DNA of 64,000 nucleotides from Bacteroidia bacterium (GTDB lineage Bacteria; Bacteroidota; Bacteroidia; UKL13-3), in assembly GCA_020049855.1 (NCBI GenBank), contig JAGVLJ010000013.1:1-64000 (forward strand), given 5' to 3'. The translations under genes were made by a program, and so were the position numbers. Positions within the stretch are counted from its first letter, which is position 1. Every line of letters starts with the position of its first letter. The notes beneath the pieces were generated by a model, which saw nothing but the letters and a program-made list of their open reading frames with translations, did not search any database and was not told the DNA's origin. Positions 42,697-52,297 of this stretch are shown in pieces.

Positions 42697-43771
42697 AACA
42701 GATTTCATTTACTTAGTAGGCGATTTGGGCTATGGCGGACAAGAGAGACAACTGTTCTATCTGGTATCTGCCCTTAGGGAGAAAGGTTATTATCCGGCTG
42801 TTGTACCCTGGAATTATCAACCCACAGACCCATATTTCCATTTACTTACCGAAAAGAAGGTAGATATTATCAGGCTTTCCCAAAAAAGCACACTCAACAG
42901 AATTCTTGAACTCCGAAGATTCATCAGGCATACAGGCGCGCGCGTGATACATTCTTTTTCCTTTCATCTTAATCCCGTAGCTGCACTTGCCGCACTTGGT
43001 AACACATGCCATGCTATAGGTGGGATTAGAAACAGACTGAATCTGTATCAAAAGGATATGTCATATATACACTTTCTGGCATGTTGCTTTCTGCCACGTA
43101 TACAAATTTCGAACAACTATGATTACGCCAATGGCTCTACATTAAAAGGTATTCATCATAAGCTGGTGAAGACATTTGTGATTACCAATGCACTTGATAT
43201 AAAGAATTTCACTGCATCGATACCCGTTGAAGACAACCTATTCCGGACTATATCGGTAGGCAGATTATTCAGGGAAAAACGAATTGATGTGGTAATTGAT
43301 GTGGTAGCCACATTAAAAAAATCCGGGATCCCCATCAGACATGAACATGCGGGAGAAGGAGTACTGAAAGACTCTCTTCAGGAAAAAATCAGAAGCCTCA
43401 ATATTGAAAATGAATTTATTTTAGTAGGCAATAAATCCGATATCAATACTTTTATGCAACCTGCAGACCTTTTCATTCACAGCTCAGAATATGAAGGATA
43501 CCCCAATGTTATTATGGAAGCCATGGCCTGCGGAAAACCTGTTGTATCTTCTGATTGTGGAGACACTAAATACCTTATTGAGAATGGAGTTAACGGATAT
43601 GTGGTATCGGTCAACTCATCTGAAGCACTGTCAGAGTACATTAGTAAACTATATCATGACCGAAGCCTGATACAGCGCATAGCAGTTCAAAATAGAAACG
43701 ATGCCAACGTACGGTTTAGCATAGATGCATATATTCAAAAAACACTAAATACTTATACGAAACTAACATAG
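42686..43771 (+). CDS. Glycosyltransferase family 4
   Basis: A 361-residue GT-B retaining glycosyltransferase starting with TTG 11 bases inside the previous gene. Motifs: LVGDLGYGGQERQLFYL near the N-terminus, ISVGRLFREKRIDVVIDV (donor-domain entry), HAGEGVL, and the E-x7-E loop SSEYEGYPNVIMEAMACGKPVVSS. This is a normal-length cytoplasmic GT4 that would add a hexose-type residue from a nucleotide sugar to the lipid-linked repeat unit. It is followed 2 bases later by an AsnB-like gene. Confidence 0.88.
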   Translation: MKTKTDFIYLVGDLGYGGQERQLFYLVSALREKGYYPAVVPWNYQPTDPYFHLLTEKKVDIIRLSQKSTLNRILELRRFIRHTGARVIHSFSFHLNPVAALAALGNTCHAIGGIRNRLNLYQKDMSYIHFLACCFLPRIQISNNYDYANGSTLKGIHHKLVKTFVITNALDIKNFTASIPVEDNLFRTISVGRLFREKRIDVVIDVVATLKKSGIPIRHEHAGEGVLKDSLQEKIRSLNIENEFILVGNKSDINTFMQPADLFIHSSEYEGYPNVIMEAMACGKPVVSSDCGDTKYLIENGVNGYVVSVNSSEALSEYISKLYHDRSLIQRIAVQNRNDANVRFSIDAYIQKTLNTYTKLT

Positions 43772-43773
43772 TT

Positions 43774-45684
43774 ATGTGTGGAATAGCAGGATGGATTGGT
43801 CCTATAGACGAGAAAGATAAAATTACTGAAAAAGTAAAAAAAGCAATGCTGCACCGGGGACCTGATGCACAAGAGCATATGCACTGGGATGAGATCACCC
43901 TTATTCACAATCGCCTGAAGATAATTGATCTTACTGAGCGGGGAACTCAACCCATGAGTAATGAGGACGGAACGATATGGATCATTTTCAACGGTGAAAT
44001 ATACAATCACCGTTCTCTAAGGAAAGAGTTAGAGAAAAAAGGACATATGTTCCATAGTGAGACCGATACGGAAGCAATCATACACCTTTACGAGGAAAAA
44101 GGGAATGATTTCGTAAAAGAACTGCATGGTATGTTCGCTTTTTGCATCTTCGACAGCAAAAAAAAACTTGTACTACTTGCCCGAGACCGATACGGAATCA
44201 AGCCATTGTTTATGTATCAGAATAAAGGATGTATTGCTTTTGCGAGTGAGCTAAACACGCTGAAAGCCATTCCTGATATTGACCTTTCAGTAAACCTTCA
44301 GGCAATATACGACTATACTTCACTATTCTATATCCCAGCACCCCTTACTTTCTTCGAACACATAAGCGCACTGGTACCTGGAGAGATGAAAGTCATAAAT
44401 ACCCGCTCTCGTAATGTTGAATCCGTTTTGTGGCATCAGCACGAAATCAAGCCAGAGTTTTCACTCACCGAAGATTACGTAATCAAAGAGACAAGCCGCT
44501 TGCTAAAAAATGCTGTAGAGTCTGAGTTGGAGTCTGACGTAAAGTTAGGGGCATTACTTAGTGGTGGAATAGACTCCTCATTGGTTTCGTGTTATGCACA
44601 AAAAAAAATGAGTAATAAACTCAACACATTTAATGTAAAATTCTCTGATGCGGCATATGATGAAAGCTGGGCTGCGCTACTGGTGGCTGAACAGATTGGA
44701 TCCAATCATACTACACTGCAGATGCCTGAAGGCTCTGGCAACTGGGAGCATCTTACTTCCTTGCTACTGCATGCAGGCCAACCGTATGCTGACACATCTT
44801 ACTTTGCCATGCATGGTGTTTCAGCTTTGATGAGAAAACACCTGACAGTAGCCTTGTCTGGAGACGGTGGAGACGAAGGCTTCGGGGGCTACACATTCTA
44901 TAACGAAATAGAACAGATCCATTGGTTCAACCAACTGCCTAAATTTATAACGTGCATCGGTGTGAGGATTTTGGGATGGCTCAGTGAACTACATCCGCAG
45001 TTGAAAAGAAAACACCGGGCTATTGGCCACTTCTATAAAGCAAGTGACACAAAAGTGATGGAGAATATCTTCTGCTGGATGCGCGAAGCAGAACACAATG
45101 CGTTATGGAACAACCGCAATGATTTGCTAAAGGTAAGGCGCTATTTTGAGCGTGATGAAGCCCTTCTGGCCCCTCTAAAACTAAATGGCTTGGAGAAGTT
45201 GTCAGCTTTGTGTACTTCCCTTAACATCAGTTTGGTGTTGCCTAATGACTTCTTATTTAAGGTAGATACTGCCAGTATGAGGGAAAGTCTTGAGATAAGG
45301 GTACCCATGCTCAATGAGGAACTTTTTACTTTCGGTCTCAAGTTACCTCATGCGCTTAAAACAAAAAGAGGAGAGTTGAAATACATTCTACGCAAGATTG
45401 CCAAATCCGTATTACCAGAAAAAGTGGCAAATAAGCCAAAATGGGGCTTCGGCATTCCCATTGACAAATGGGTAGATGAAGATTTCAAAGAAAAAGCCTA
45501 TAGGTATCTGAACCGGGAGGATAATCCTGTACAGGCTTACCTGAACAAGCAGGTATACGGCCAATGGGTGGAAGCATTCTGTAAAAACAAAACGATTGAA
45601 GGTATATCCAGAGAAGGTTTGTATCAGCGGTTGATTATGCTGTTGTCCTTGAGTCTTCACTTGGAAAAAACTTATCAAGATTAA
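43774..45684 (+). CDS. AsnB-type glutamine-dependent amidotransferase (first copy)
   Basis: A 636-residue two-domain enzyme. The N-terminal Ntn glutaminase begins MCGIAGWIG, with C2 as nucleophile once Met is removed, and has HRGPDAQEH and FNGEIYNH. The C-terminal synthetase domain has the PP-loop LSGGIDSSLVS, then DGGDEGFGGY. In O-antigen loci such proteins (WbpS, WbtH) amidate the carboxyl of a uronic acid rather than make asparagine. The neighbouring UDP-HexA/HexNAcA epimerases fit that role. It meets the next glycosyltransferase in a TAATG junction. Two runs of nine A lie at 44158-44166 and 44600-44608. Confidence 0.83.
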   Translation: MCGIAGWIGPIDEKDKITEKVKKAMLHRGPDAQEHMHWDEITLIHNRLKIIDLTERGTQPMSNEDGTIWIIFNGEIYNHRSLRKELEKKGHMFHSETDTEAIIHLYEEKGNDFVKELHGMFAFCIFDSKKKLVLLARDRYGIKPLFMYQNKGCIAFASELNTLKAIPDIDLSVNLQAIYDYTSLFYIPAPLTFFEHISALVPGEMKVINTRSRNVESVLWHQHEIKPEFSLTEDYVIKETSRLLKNAVESELESDVKLGALLSGGIDSSLVSCYAQKKMSNKLNTFNVKFSDAAYDESWAALLVAEQIGSNHTTLQMPEGSGNWEHLTSLLLHAGQPYADTSYFAMHGVSALMRKHLTVALSGDGGDEGFGGYTFYNEIEQIHWFNQLPKFITCIGVRILGWLSELHPQLKRKHRAIGHFYKASDTKVMENIFCWMREAEHNALWNNRNDLLKVRRYFERDEALLAPLKLNGLEKLSALCTSLNISLVLPNDFLFKVDTASMRESLEIRVPMLNEELFTFGLKLPHALKTKRGELKYILRKIAKSVLPEKVANKPKWGFGIPIDKWVDEDFKEKAYRYLNREDNPVQAYLNKQVYGQWVEAFCKNKTIEGISREGLYQRLIMLLSLSLHLEKTYQD

Positions 45685-46739
45685 TGAATGTAATGATGAT
45701 TCAGGTTGGCGACCCGTTAACCGATATTTCCGGAATACCTGAGAACAAGCGTCTAAAACGAGTCCATTTCAATACAGGCGAAGAAAAATGGTTTCTGAGA
45801 AAAGATATCATCAATGCCGATAGCCAGATGCAATCACTGATAGAAGCCGGAGTAAATATTATCTATGGCTATCTGGGTGAACGAAAATCCATAACTGCAA
45901 TGTGGGCTGCTGGCAGGCGTATCCGTCAACTCATCAGGGAGCATCAAATTGACATAGTGCATGTGCTATGGGGGACTACCACTTCCCTGTTCACCGTTTT
46001 ATTCTCTAACAAACCCGTGGTAATCTCTTTCAGTGGCAGCGACCTGATTGGCCTTGTAAAAGCAGACGGCAGCCTCACGAAATCTGCTTATCTCTCTGTT
46101 CCATTGTCTAAGATTTCAGCCTTCTTTGCAGCTCATATCATCACTAAATCGGAAGATATGAAACAACGACTGCCTGCATTCATGCACGGAAAAACAACAG
46201 TAATACCGAATGGTGTAGACCTGCGTGGTTTCTACCCAATGACTCGTGAAAAATCATTGGAACATACCGGTTGGAACCCTGCCAGACGCCACGTAATCTT
46301 CTTTAATGGAAGCGGTGACTTTGTAAAAGATCAAACATTGGCTGAAAATGTATTTTCACTGGTAAAACAACAACTGCCAGAGACGGAATTCCACATACTC
46401 CGAAATATTGCCCATACCGATCTGCTGTATTATTACAATGCTGCTGATCTGATGCTGCTTACCTCCTACCACGAAGGGTCAAATAACTCCGTCAAGGAAG
46501 CTATTGCATGCAATACACCAATTGTTTCTACTGATTGCGGAGACACAGGCGAGCGACTGAGTGGATGTTCAAATTGTTTTGTGGTTCCTAGCAGATCTTC
46601 AGCAGAACTTGCTCAAAAAGCAATATGCGTACTGCAATCTGGCGGTCGGAGCAATGCCAGGGAAAAAGCAGATGAAGTAAGCCTGACCACCATAGCTAAT
46701 AAAATAATTGATATTTATAATCAAGTGATCTCACGATGA
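45684..46739 (+). CDS. Glycosyltransferase family 4 (GT-B)
   Basis: A 351-residue GT-B glycosyltransferase. The N-terminal domain has DIVHVLWGTTTSLFTVL and SFSGSDLIG. The donor domain has TVIPNGVDLRGFYPM, FFNGSGDFVKDQTLAENV, then the E-x7-E type loop TSYHEGSNNSVKEAIACNTPIVSTDCGDTGE. Family and fold are clear; donor and acceptor are not. It links an AsnB-like and a WbpG-like gene, both by short overlaps. Confidence 0.85.
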   Translation: MNVMMIQVGDPLTDISGIPENKRLKRVHFNTGEEKWFLRKDIINADSQMQSLIEAGVNIIYGYLGERKSITAMWAAGRRIRQLIREHQIDIVHVLWGTTTSLFTVLFSNKPVVISFSGSDLIGLVKADGSLTKSAYLSVPLSKISAFFAAHIITKSEDMKQRLPAFMHGKTTVIPNGVDLRGFYPMTREKSLEHTGWNPARRHVIFFNGSGDFVKDQTLAENVFSLVKQQLPETEFHILRNIAHTDLLYYYNAADLMLLTSYHEGSNNSVKEAIACNTPIVSTDCGDTGERLSGCSNCFVVPSRSSAELAQKAICVLQSGGRSNAREKADEVSLTTIANKIIDIYNQVISR

Positions 46740-47863
46740 ATAATAGCAACCAAATGTGTGCCCGGTGTGTAATGGACGCCACAGATAAAGAAATTGAGTT
46801 TGATGAGCAGGGCATCTGTAATCACTGCAAAACCTACCTAGAACGTGCAAGTATACGTATCATTGACGAACAGGTGCGCGATATGCGCTTGAGCCTCCTG
46901 ATTGAAGAAATCCGAAAAGCCGGAAAGGGTAAAACGTACGACTGCATTATCGGGGTTAGTGGTGGAACAGACAGTACTTACGTAGCTTGGAAAGTAAAAG
47001 AATTAGGGCTTCGTCCGCTGGCTGTTCATCTGGATAATGGCTGGAACTCTGAACTATCTGTAAGCAATATTCAGAAAACGCTGGAAAAGTTGAATATTGA
47101 TCTCTACACCCATGTGATTGACTGGAATGAATTCAGAGATATTCAGCTTTCTTTCTTACGCGCCTCCACTCCTGACATAGAAATACCTACCGACCATGCC
47201 ATTAGCGCGTTGCTTTTTAAAAGTGCATCAAAATTTGGTATAAAATATATTATTAGCGGTAGCAATTTCAATGATGAGGGTGCATTTCCTGAATCGTGGG
47301 CTTACGGTCACCTCGATTTTAAATACATCAAAAATATCCACAAGCACTTCGGGAAAGTGCCTTTTAAAACCTATCCGTACATCACCGCTTCTCAGTTGGT
47401 TTTTTCAGTGGTTGTAAAACGAATTAAAACTATCGCTCTCCTCAATTACATGCATTTCAACAAAACAGAGGCTCGTGAACTGCTCAAAAAAGAACTTGAT
47501 TGGCGTGATTATGGTGGCAAACACAATGAGTCACTCTATACGAAATTTGTCCAAGAGTTCCTGCTTCCTGTAAAGTTCAATATCGATGTACGTAAACCCT
47601 ATCTTTCAGGACCCGTTCTCAGGGGACAAATTACCCGAGAGCAGGCTCTTGCAGAACTAAGTACACCAATTGCCGATGAAGAAAGTATCAAAAACCAGAA
47701 AGATTACTTCCTAAAGAAAATGGAGCTTTCTCCAAAAGAACTTGAAGAAATGATGGAGTTACCTATTAAGACCCGCTTTGATTATCCATCTAACATTCCT
47801 GCAATCAGTTTTCTGAGAAAAATGCTCAATAAAGCCAGAAAAGCAGGACTGGCAAGCTCCTAA
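46736..47863 (+). CDS. N-acetyl sugar amidotransferase (WbpG/PseA family), second copy
   Basis: A 375-residue PP-loop enzyme. Cysteines C8, C11, C28 and C31 (CARCVMDATD ... CNHC) form the N-terminal ribbon, and IGVSGGTDST (72-81) is the ATP loop. A WbpG-type segment is ISGSNFNDEGAFPESWAYG. It differs from the first copy at 26291, and resembles the P. aeruginosa WbpG type more in having NDEG...P...W.Y. It has no HisH-HisF next to it, so it must use one of the two pairs at 9692 or 27499. The first pair has no adjacent WbpG, so those may be its partners despite about 36 kb of distance. Probable effect: acetamidino group on a sugar such as a 2,3-diamino uronic acid. Confidence 0.84.
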   Translation: MNNSNQMCARCVMDATDKEIEFDEQGICNHCKTYLERASIRIIDEQVRDMRLSLLIEEIRKAGKGKTYDCIIGVSGGTDSTYVAWKVKELGLRPLAVHLDNGWNSELSVSNIQKTLEKLNIDLYTHVIDWNEFRDIQLSFLRASTPDIEIPTDHAISALLFKSASKFGIKYIISGSNFNDEGAFPESWAYGHLDFKYIKNIHKHFGKVPFKTYPYITASQLVFSVVVKRIKTIALLNYMHFNKTEARELLKKELDWRDYGGKHNESLYTKFVQEFLLPVKFNIDVRKPYLSGPVLRGQITREQALAELSTPIADEESIKNQKDYFLKKMELSPKELEEMMELPIKTRFDYPSNIPAISFLRKMLNKARKAGLASS

Positions 47864-47866
47864 ACT

Positions 47867-49717
47867 ATGTGTGGAATATTCGGACATATCGGGAGCTCAC
47901 TCCCATCAGTTAAAGCAGCAACAGACGTTATTCAGCACAGGGGGCCGGATGCTGAAGGATTTTTATCGTATGATACATTAACGTCTGAGATTAGTCGACT
48001 TCCTGATGCTTATTCATGTAGACAATCCCGCTTGGTTCAATTTGGCTTCAGGCGCCTTTCAATCATTGATCTTTCACACGAGGCGGATCAACCTTTCAGC
48101 CTGAACGGGGATAAACTCCACCTCATCTTTAACGGAGAGATTTACAATTACCTCGAGCTCCGTCTGGAACTACAAACTCTCGGTTACATCTTCCGTACAG
48201 AATCAGATAGTGAGGTACTTCTGAATGCTTATGCAGAATGGGGAGAAGCATGTCTACCCAGATTCAACGGTATGTGGTCATTTGCCATTCTGGATCTGCG
48301 AAAGAACAAAATTTTTTGTGCCCGTGACCGCTTTGGGGTTAAGCCTTTCTACTACCATAGCAATGGTGGTCATTTCACTTTTGCATCAGAGATTAAGCAG
48401 CTTTTCAAAGCAGAAGTACCGAAACAAATCAATGAACGGGTGATACGTGACTTTCTTGATAAGTCAATTAATGACCATACTGAAGAAACCTTCTTCGCAA
48501 ACGTTTTTCAACTGAAACCTGGCCATTGGCTAAATATTGACCTTGGAAATCCGGTTCTGAAGCCGGAAATCAAACCGTATTGGAAATTGCAGGCAAAGGA
48601 GTCTTACGGCTTACTATCATATGAGGAAGCCTGTATGCAATTTAGAGAGTTGCTGCAACAATCCATCATGCTACGTTTTCGGAGTGATGTACCCGTTGGA
48701 TCGTGCCTGAGCGGGGGGCTTGACTCCTCCTCCATTGTTTGCCTTGCTGCAGAAACTATGCACAGACCTATGCATTCTTTCACATGCCGTTTTGATTCAA
48801 AAGATTTTGATGAATCTTTTTATGCCAATCTGGTAAACGACAAATACCCTATAGTAACATCCAATTACTGCAGCCTGAATGAAGACACCTTGGTAAACGA
48901 AATAGATAAACTTATTTTCCATCAGGACGAACCCTTTGGAAGTTTTGGCATAATGGCTCAGTGGGAGGTGATGAAACTTGCACGTAGCAAAAATATAACT
49001 GTTCTGCTCGATGGACAGGGGGGAGACGAATTATTAGGTGGTTACCGTAAATATTACGCATTCTACTTAAAAGAACTGATGGAAAATATGCAATGGACTA
49101 GCTTCGTCAAAGAATCTTATCATCTGATTAAAAATAAGGAATTCAAGTTCTTCAATACAGAAGGGATTAAACGTTACCTTGGTCTAACCCAAAACGCCAA
49201 CTACCTTTCTGAATACGCCAAACAACTCCCTTACATTAAGTCAATTGGCCTCTCATCTGTTAAAAATATGAATGAAAAGTCAAAAGAAGATATTGAACAG
49301 CTTAGCTTTCCTCCTCTACTGCGATATGAAGATCGCAACTCTATGGCTCATTCTATAGAAGCTCGCGTTCCATTTATGGACTATCGTTTAGTGGAGTTTG
49401 CCTTCTCCCTACCCGCGTCATTCAAAATTAAGAACGGATATACCAAATCTCTTCTAAGGGATAGCATGAAAGGCGTTCTGCCTGATCAGACCAGATTGCG
49501 CATCTCGAAACTGGGATTTGCAACGCCCCAAAGTGAATGGATGGAGAGAAAACTAAACAGATATTTCAAAGATTATTTCACTAGCATGAATAACCCATAC
49601 CTGAACAGTAAGTTAATCAGTGAAAAATTCAGTAAGTACCCGAACTGCAACCTGCATTCATGGGATTTCTCCAGATTCTATATTTTCGACAAATGGTTTC
49701 AAGCTAATTTTTCATGA
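47867..49717 (+). CDS. AsnB-type glutamine-dependent amidotransferase (second copy)
   Basis: A 616-residue protein. The N-terminal MCGIFGHIG carries the Cys nucleophile; HRGPDAEGF and FNGEIYNYLELR follow. The synthetase half has the PP-loop CLSGGLDSSSIVC, then DGQGGDELLGGY and ARVPFMDYRLVEFAF. It is clearly distinct from the first copy at 43774 in length and in the linker (an insertion of about 15 residues follows HRGPDAEGF). Two divergent AsnB proteins in one locus imply two amidated carboxyl groups or one amidation plus a different amide or lactam-type reaction. It is followed by a GNAT gene with ATGA overlap. Confidence 0.82.
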   Translation: MCGIFGHIGSSLPSVKAATDVIQHRGPDAEGFLSYDTLTSEISRLPDAYSCRQSRLVQFGFRRLSIIDLSHEADQPFSLNGDKLHLIFNGEIYNYLELRLELQTLGYIFRTESDSEVLLNAYAEWGEACLPRFNGMWSFAILDLRKNKIFCARDRFGVKPFYYHSNGGHFTFASEIKQLFKAEVPKQINERVIRDFLDKSINDHTEETFFANVFQLKPGHWLNIDLGNPVLKPEIKPYWKLQAKESYGLLSYEEACMQFRELLQQSIMLRFRSDVPVGSCLSGGLDSSSIVCLAAETMHRPMHSFTCRFDSKDFDESFYANLVNDKYPIVTSNYCSLNEDTLVNEIDKLIFHQDEPFGSFGIMAQWEVMKLARSKNITVLLDGQGGDELLGGYRKYYAFYLKELMENMQWTSFVKESYHLIKNKEFKFFNTEGIKRYLGLTQNANYLSEYAKQLPYIKSIGLSSVKNMNEKSKEDIEQLSFPPLLRYEDRNSMAHSIEARVPFMDYRLVEFAFSLPASFKIKNGYTKSLLRDSMKGVLPDQTRLRISKLGFATPQSEWMERKLNRYFKDYFTSMNNPYLNSKLISEKFSKYPNCNLHSWDFSRFYIFDKWFQANFS

Positions 49718-50331
49718 GTGAAATTAAAGTAAGTACAATAAAAAATGAAGAGCTAAAATTCATAGCAGGAATCCATATGGAATCATTTAAAGGCTATATG
49801 AATGCTATGTTAGGCAAACGATACGTAAGAAATTTTATTGCCTGGTTTATCGACCAGCCACAATGTATCTCTATTAAGGCTGAATTGGATGGTAGTATTG
49901 CAGGTTATTTGGTAGGCGCTCCAATTGGTTATGAGCCCTCAATGAACAGCGCACTCATGTCATCTAACCTCTTGGCTCTGCTAACACACCCACGGGTCAT
50001 CCTGCATCCTTCCTTCAGATATGCAATATGGGCTAAACTGAGATTACTGGTAGGACTCAATGCCATTAAAAACGAAATTAGAAATCCTGAAGGTAAAGGT
50101 ATTTCGCTTGTGGGTATTGGTGTTGCTCCGGAAAATAGCAGGAAAGGCGTTGGAGATGCCTTGATACGCGAATTCGAACTACTAGCCACCAAACTTGGTT
50201 TCAACTTTATGAGACTTTCAGTTTACAGACATAATAATATTGCCCTAAACTTTTATAAAAAGAATGGATGGCTTGAACTACAAACAACAAAAAATGTGAT
50301 ATACCTTTTTAAACCATTGATTCAACCATGA
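49714..50331 (+). CDS. GNAT-family N-acetyltransferase
   Basis: A 205-residue GNAT. The acetyl-CoA loop is VGIGVAPENSRKGVGDALIREFE (matching Q/R-x-x-G-x-G/A), and the C-terminal LSVYRHNNIALNFYKKNGW is typical. It does not resemble PseH. Lying between AsnB and GT2 genes and near the WlbA-like dehydrogenase, it may acetylate the 3-amino group of a diamino sugar (a WbpD/WlbB-like step, though those are normally left-handed beta-helix enzymes) or another amine. Overlaps on both sides with ATGA indicate a co-translated operon gene. Confidence 0.75.
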   Translation: MSEIKVSTIKNEELKFIAGIHMESFKGYMNAMLGKRYVRNFIAWFIDQPQCISIKAELDGSIAGYLVGAPIGYEPSMNSALMSSNLLALLTHPRVILHPSFRYAIWAKLRLLVGLNAIKNEIRNPEGKGISLVGIGVAPENSRKGVGDALIREFELLATKLGFNFMRLSVYRHNNIALNFYKKNGWLELQTTKNVIYLFKPLIQP

Positions 50332-51278
50332 TTTTAAGTATAATCATACCTGTGTTAAATGAAGAACGTCACATCCTAGATCTGATTGCTTCACTGATTC
50401 AGGAAGATGGTATTGAAAAAGAGGTATTCCTCGTAGATGGAGGATCTACCGATCAAACCATTTCAATTATCAAAGAAGAGCAGAAAAAACATCCCAATAT
50501 TTTCCTTGAGTACAATAAGAAGAAATTCGTAAGCCACGGATTCAACAAAACATATCAGAAAACAAAAGGAAAATACATCACATTATTGGGAGCCCACTCC
50601 GTTTATCCAGATGCATTTTTCAAGGCTGGTATAAGTGAGTTGGAAGCCGGCTCCTGTGATGTTATTGGCGGACCTCTAAAGCAGCATGGAAAAACTTGCA
50701 TTGGTGAATCTATTGCGTACGCTATGAGTTGCCGGTTTGGAGTAGGTGGTACTGAGTTTCGCACAGAAAAAAAGCGGATGTATGTAGATAGTGTAGCTTT
50801 TGCTATCTACCGAAAAGAAATTTTTGATCATATTGGGCTGCTTGATGAGGGACTAATCCGCAATCAGGATGATGAACTCCATTACCGTATTAACGCGAAT
50901 AATTACAGGATTTTAATGATCCCTGAGATGGAATGCACCTACTACGTGCGCAACTCTATCCAATCACTTTTCGAACAATATTTTTCTTATGGTCTCTACA
51001 AACCTTTAGTGCTAAATAAAGTAAGACAAGCGATACGGTTTAGACATCTGATACCAGCCGCATTTACTTTATACTTAATTACTCTCCCACTTATTGCATA
51101 CTACTGGTGGTGGTTTCTACCATTTACACTTTATCTTGCATTTAATATTTTTTTTTCAATTCAAAACCTGCTACCATTGAAAAATAAACTTTTACTACCT
51201 GTCATATTTTTTACACTTCATTTATCATATGGACTCGGATTTATTCTGGGCCTTCCTAAATTATTTTCAAAAAAATGA
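50328..51278 (+). CDS. GT2 glycosyltransferase, ExoA-like
   Basis: A 316-residue family 2 glycosyltransferase. GT-A landmarks: LSIIIPVLNEERHI, FLVDGGSTDQT, LGAHSVYPDAFF (in place of DxD) and RNQDDELHYRI. Two to three hydrophobic helices at the C-terminus (from about residue 240) suggest membrane attachment. The plan matches succinoglycan ExoA-type enzymes. It is a paralogue of the gene at 53323: RNQD-E--YRI, the YVRN-SLF-QYF-YG-YKPLV segment and RH-IP are shared. Donor unknown. Confidence 0.85.
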   Translation: MILSIIIPVLNEERHILDLIASLIQEDGIEKEVFLVDGGSTDQTISIIKEEQKKHPNIFLEYNKKKFVSHGFNKTYQKTKGKYITLLGAHSVYPDAFFKAGISELEAGSCDVIGGPLKQHGKTCIGESIAYAMSCRFGVGGTEFRTEKKRMYVDSVAFAIYRKEIFDHIGLLDEGLIRNQDDELHYRINANNYRILMIPEMECTYYVRNSIQSLFEQYFSYGLYKPLVLNKVRQAIRFRHLIPAAFTLYLITLPLIAYYWWWFLPFTLYLAFNIFFSIQNLLPLKNKLLLPVIFFTLHLSYGLGFILGLPKLFSKK

Positions 51279-52297
51279 ATCAAAATAAAACCTCTTTTAC
51301 TGTGTTGGGATGCGGTCATATCGGTAAACGCCACGCTGAAATGGTGAATAGAAACAATGAAAGCGAACTGAGGGCCGTAATTGATATTGATGCTGAAACG
51401 GCCGAAAAAGTAGGAAAGCAATATAAGGTTCCTTATTTCAGTTCCATTGAAGCATATCTTGAATCAGATATCCGAGCTGATGTATTGAGTATAGCCACAC
51501 CCAACGGTTTGCACGCAATGCAGGCCATGAAAGCCATCGAAAACGGCCACCATGTAGTAATAGAAAAGCCAATGGGCCTTACCAAAAAAGCATGTGAAGA
51601 GGTAATTTATAAAGCACTTCATCACAGCAAACATGTGTTCTGTGTGATGCAAAACAGGTACTCCCCTCCTTCTGAATGGTTGAAAAAAGTAATCAGCGAA
51701 GGAACTCTTGGAAAAATATACATGGTTCAGGTTAACTGTTACTGGAACCGTGACGACCGCTACTACAAACAAGGCGGATGGCATGGAACAAAAGAATTAG
51801 ACGGTGGAACCCTGTTTACCCAGTTTAGCCATTTTATTGATTTGATGTATTGGGTATTTGGCGATATTGAAGACATCAAAGCTTCGTTTGCCGACCACAA
51901 CCATGCCCAACTCACCGATTTTGAAGATTCGGGATTTGTAAACTTCAAGTTCATTAACGGTGGCCTGGGCTCACTTAATTATTCCACTTCGGTGTGGGAC
52001 AAAAACCTGGAAAGCAGTATGACGATCATAGCAGAAAACGGAAGCATTAAAGTAGGCGGTCAATACATGGATAAAGTAGAATATTGCCATATTAAAAACT
52101 ATGAAATGCCCCCACTGAAAGCTACCAACCCACCAAATGATTATGGCCCTTACAAAGGCAGTGCCGCCAATCACCACTACATTATTGAAAACGTAGTTGA
52201 TGTATTAAAGGGAAGAGCCAATATTACTACCAACGCCTTAGAAGGATTAAAAGTGGTAGATATCATTGAACGCATTTATCAGAAAAAACAAAGTTGA
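51275..52297 (+). CDS. UDP-HexNAcA 3-dehydrogenase-like Gfo/Idh/MocA oxidoreductase (WlbA/WbpB)
   Basis: A 340-residue oxidoreductase. The Rossmann motif is VLGCGHIGKRHAEM; EKPM (97-100) carries the conserved Lys. NRYSPPSEWLKK, NCYWNRDDRYY, GGTLFTQFSHFIDLMYW (H186) are specific to the WlbA/WbpB group, which oxidises C3 of UDP-GlcNAcA using NAD with 2-oxoglutarate recycling. With the DegT aminotransferase at 54289 and an acetyltransferase this gives a 2,3-diamino-2,3-dideoxyuronate, the sugar that WbpG amidinates in P. aeruginosa. UDP-GlcNAc 6-dehydrogenase (WbpA) and WbpI are missing from the window. Confidence 0.85.
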   Translation: MNQNKTSFTVLGCGHIGKRHAEMVNRNNESELRAVIDIDAETAEKVGKQYKVPYFSSIEAYLESDIRADVLSIATPNGLHAMQAMKAIENGHHVVIEKPMGLTKKACEEVIYKALHHSKHVFCVMQNRYSPPSEWLKKVISEGTLGKIYMVQVNCYWNRDDRYYKQGGWHGTKELDGGTLFTQFSHFIDLMYWVFGDIEDIKASFADHNHAQLTDFEDSGFVNFKFINGGLGSLNYSTSVWDKNLESSMTIIAENGSIKVGGQYMDKVEYCHIKNYEMPPLKATNPPNDYGPYKGSAANHHYIIENVVDVLKGRANITTNALEGLKVVDIIERIYQKKQS

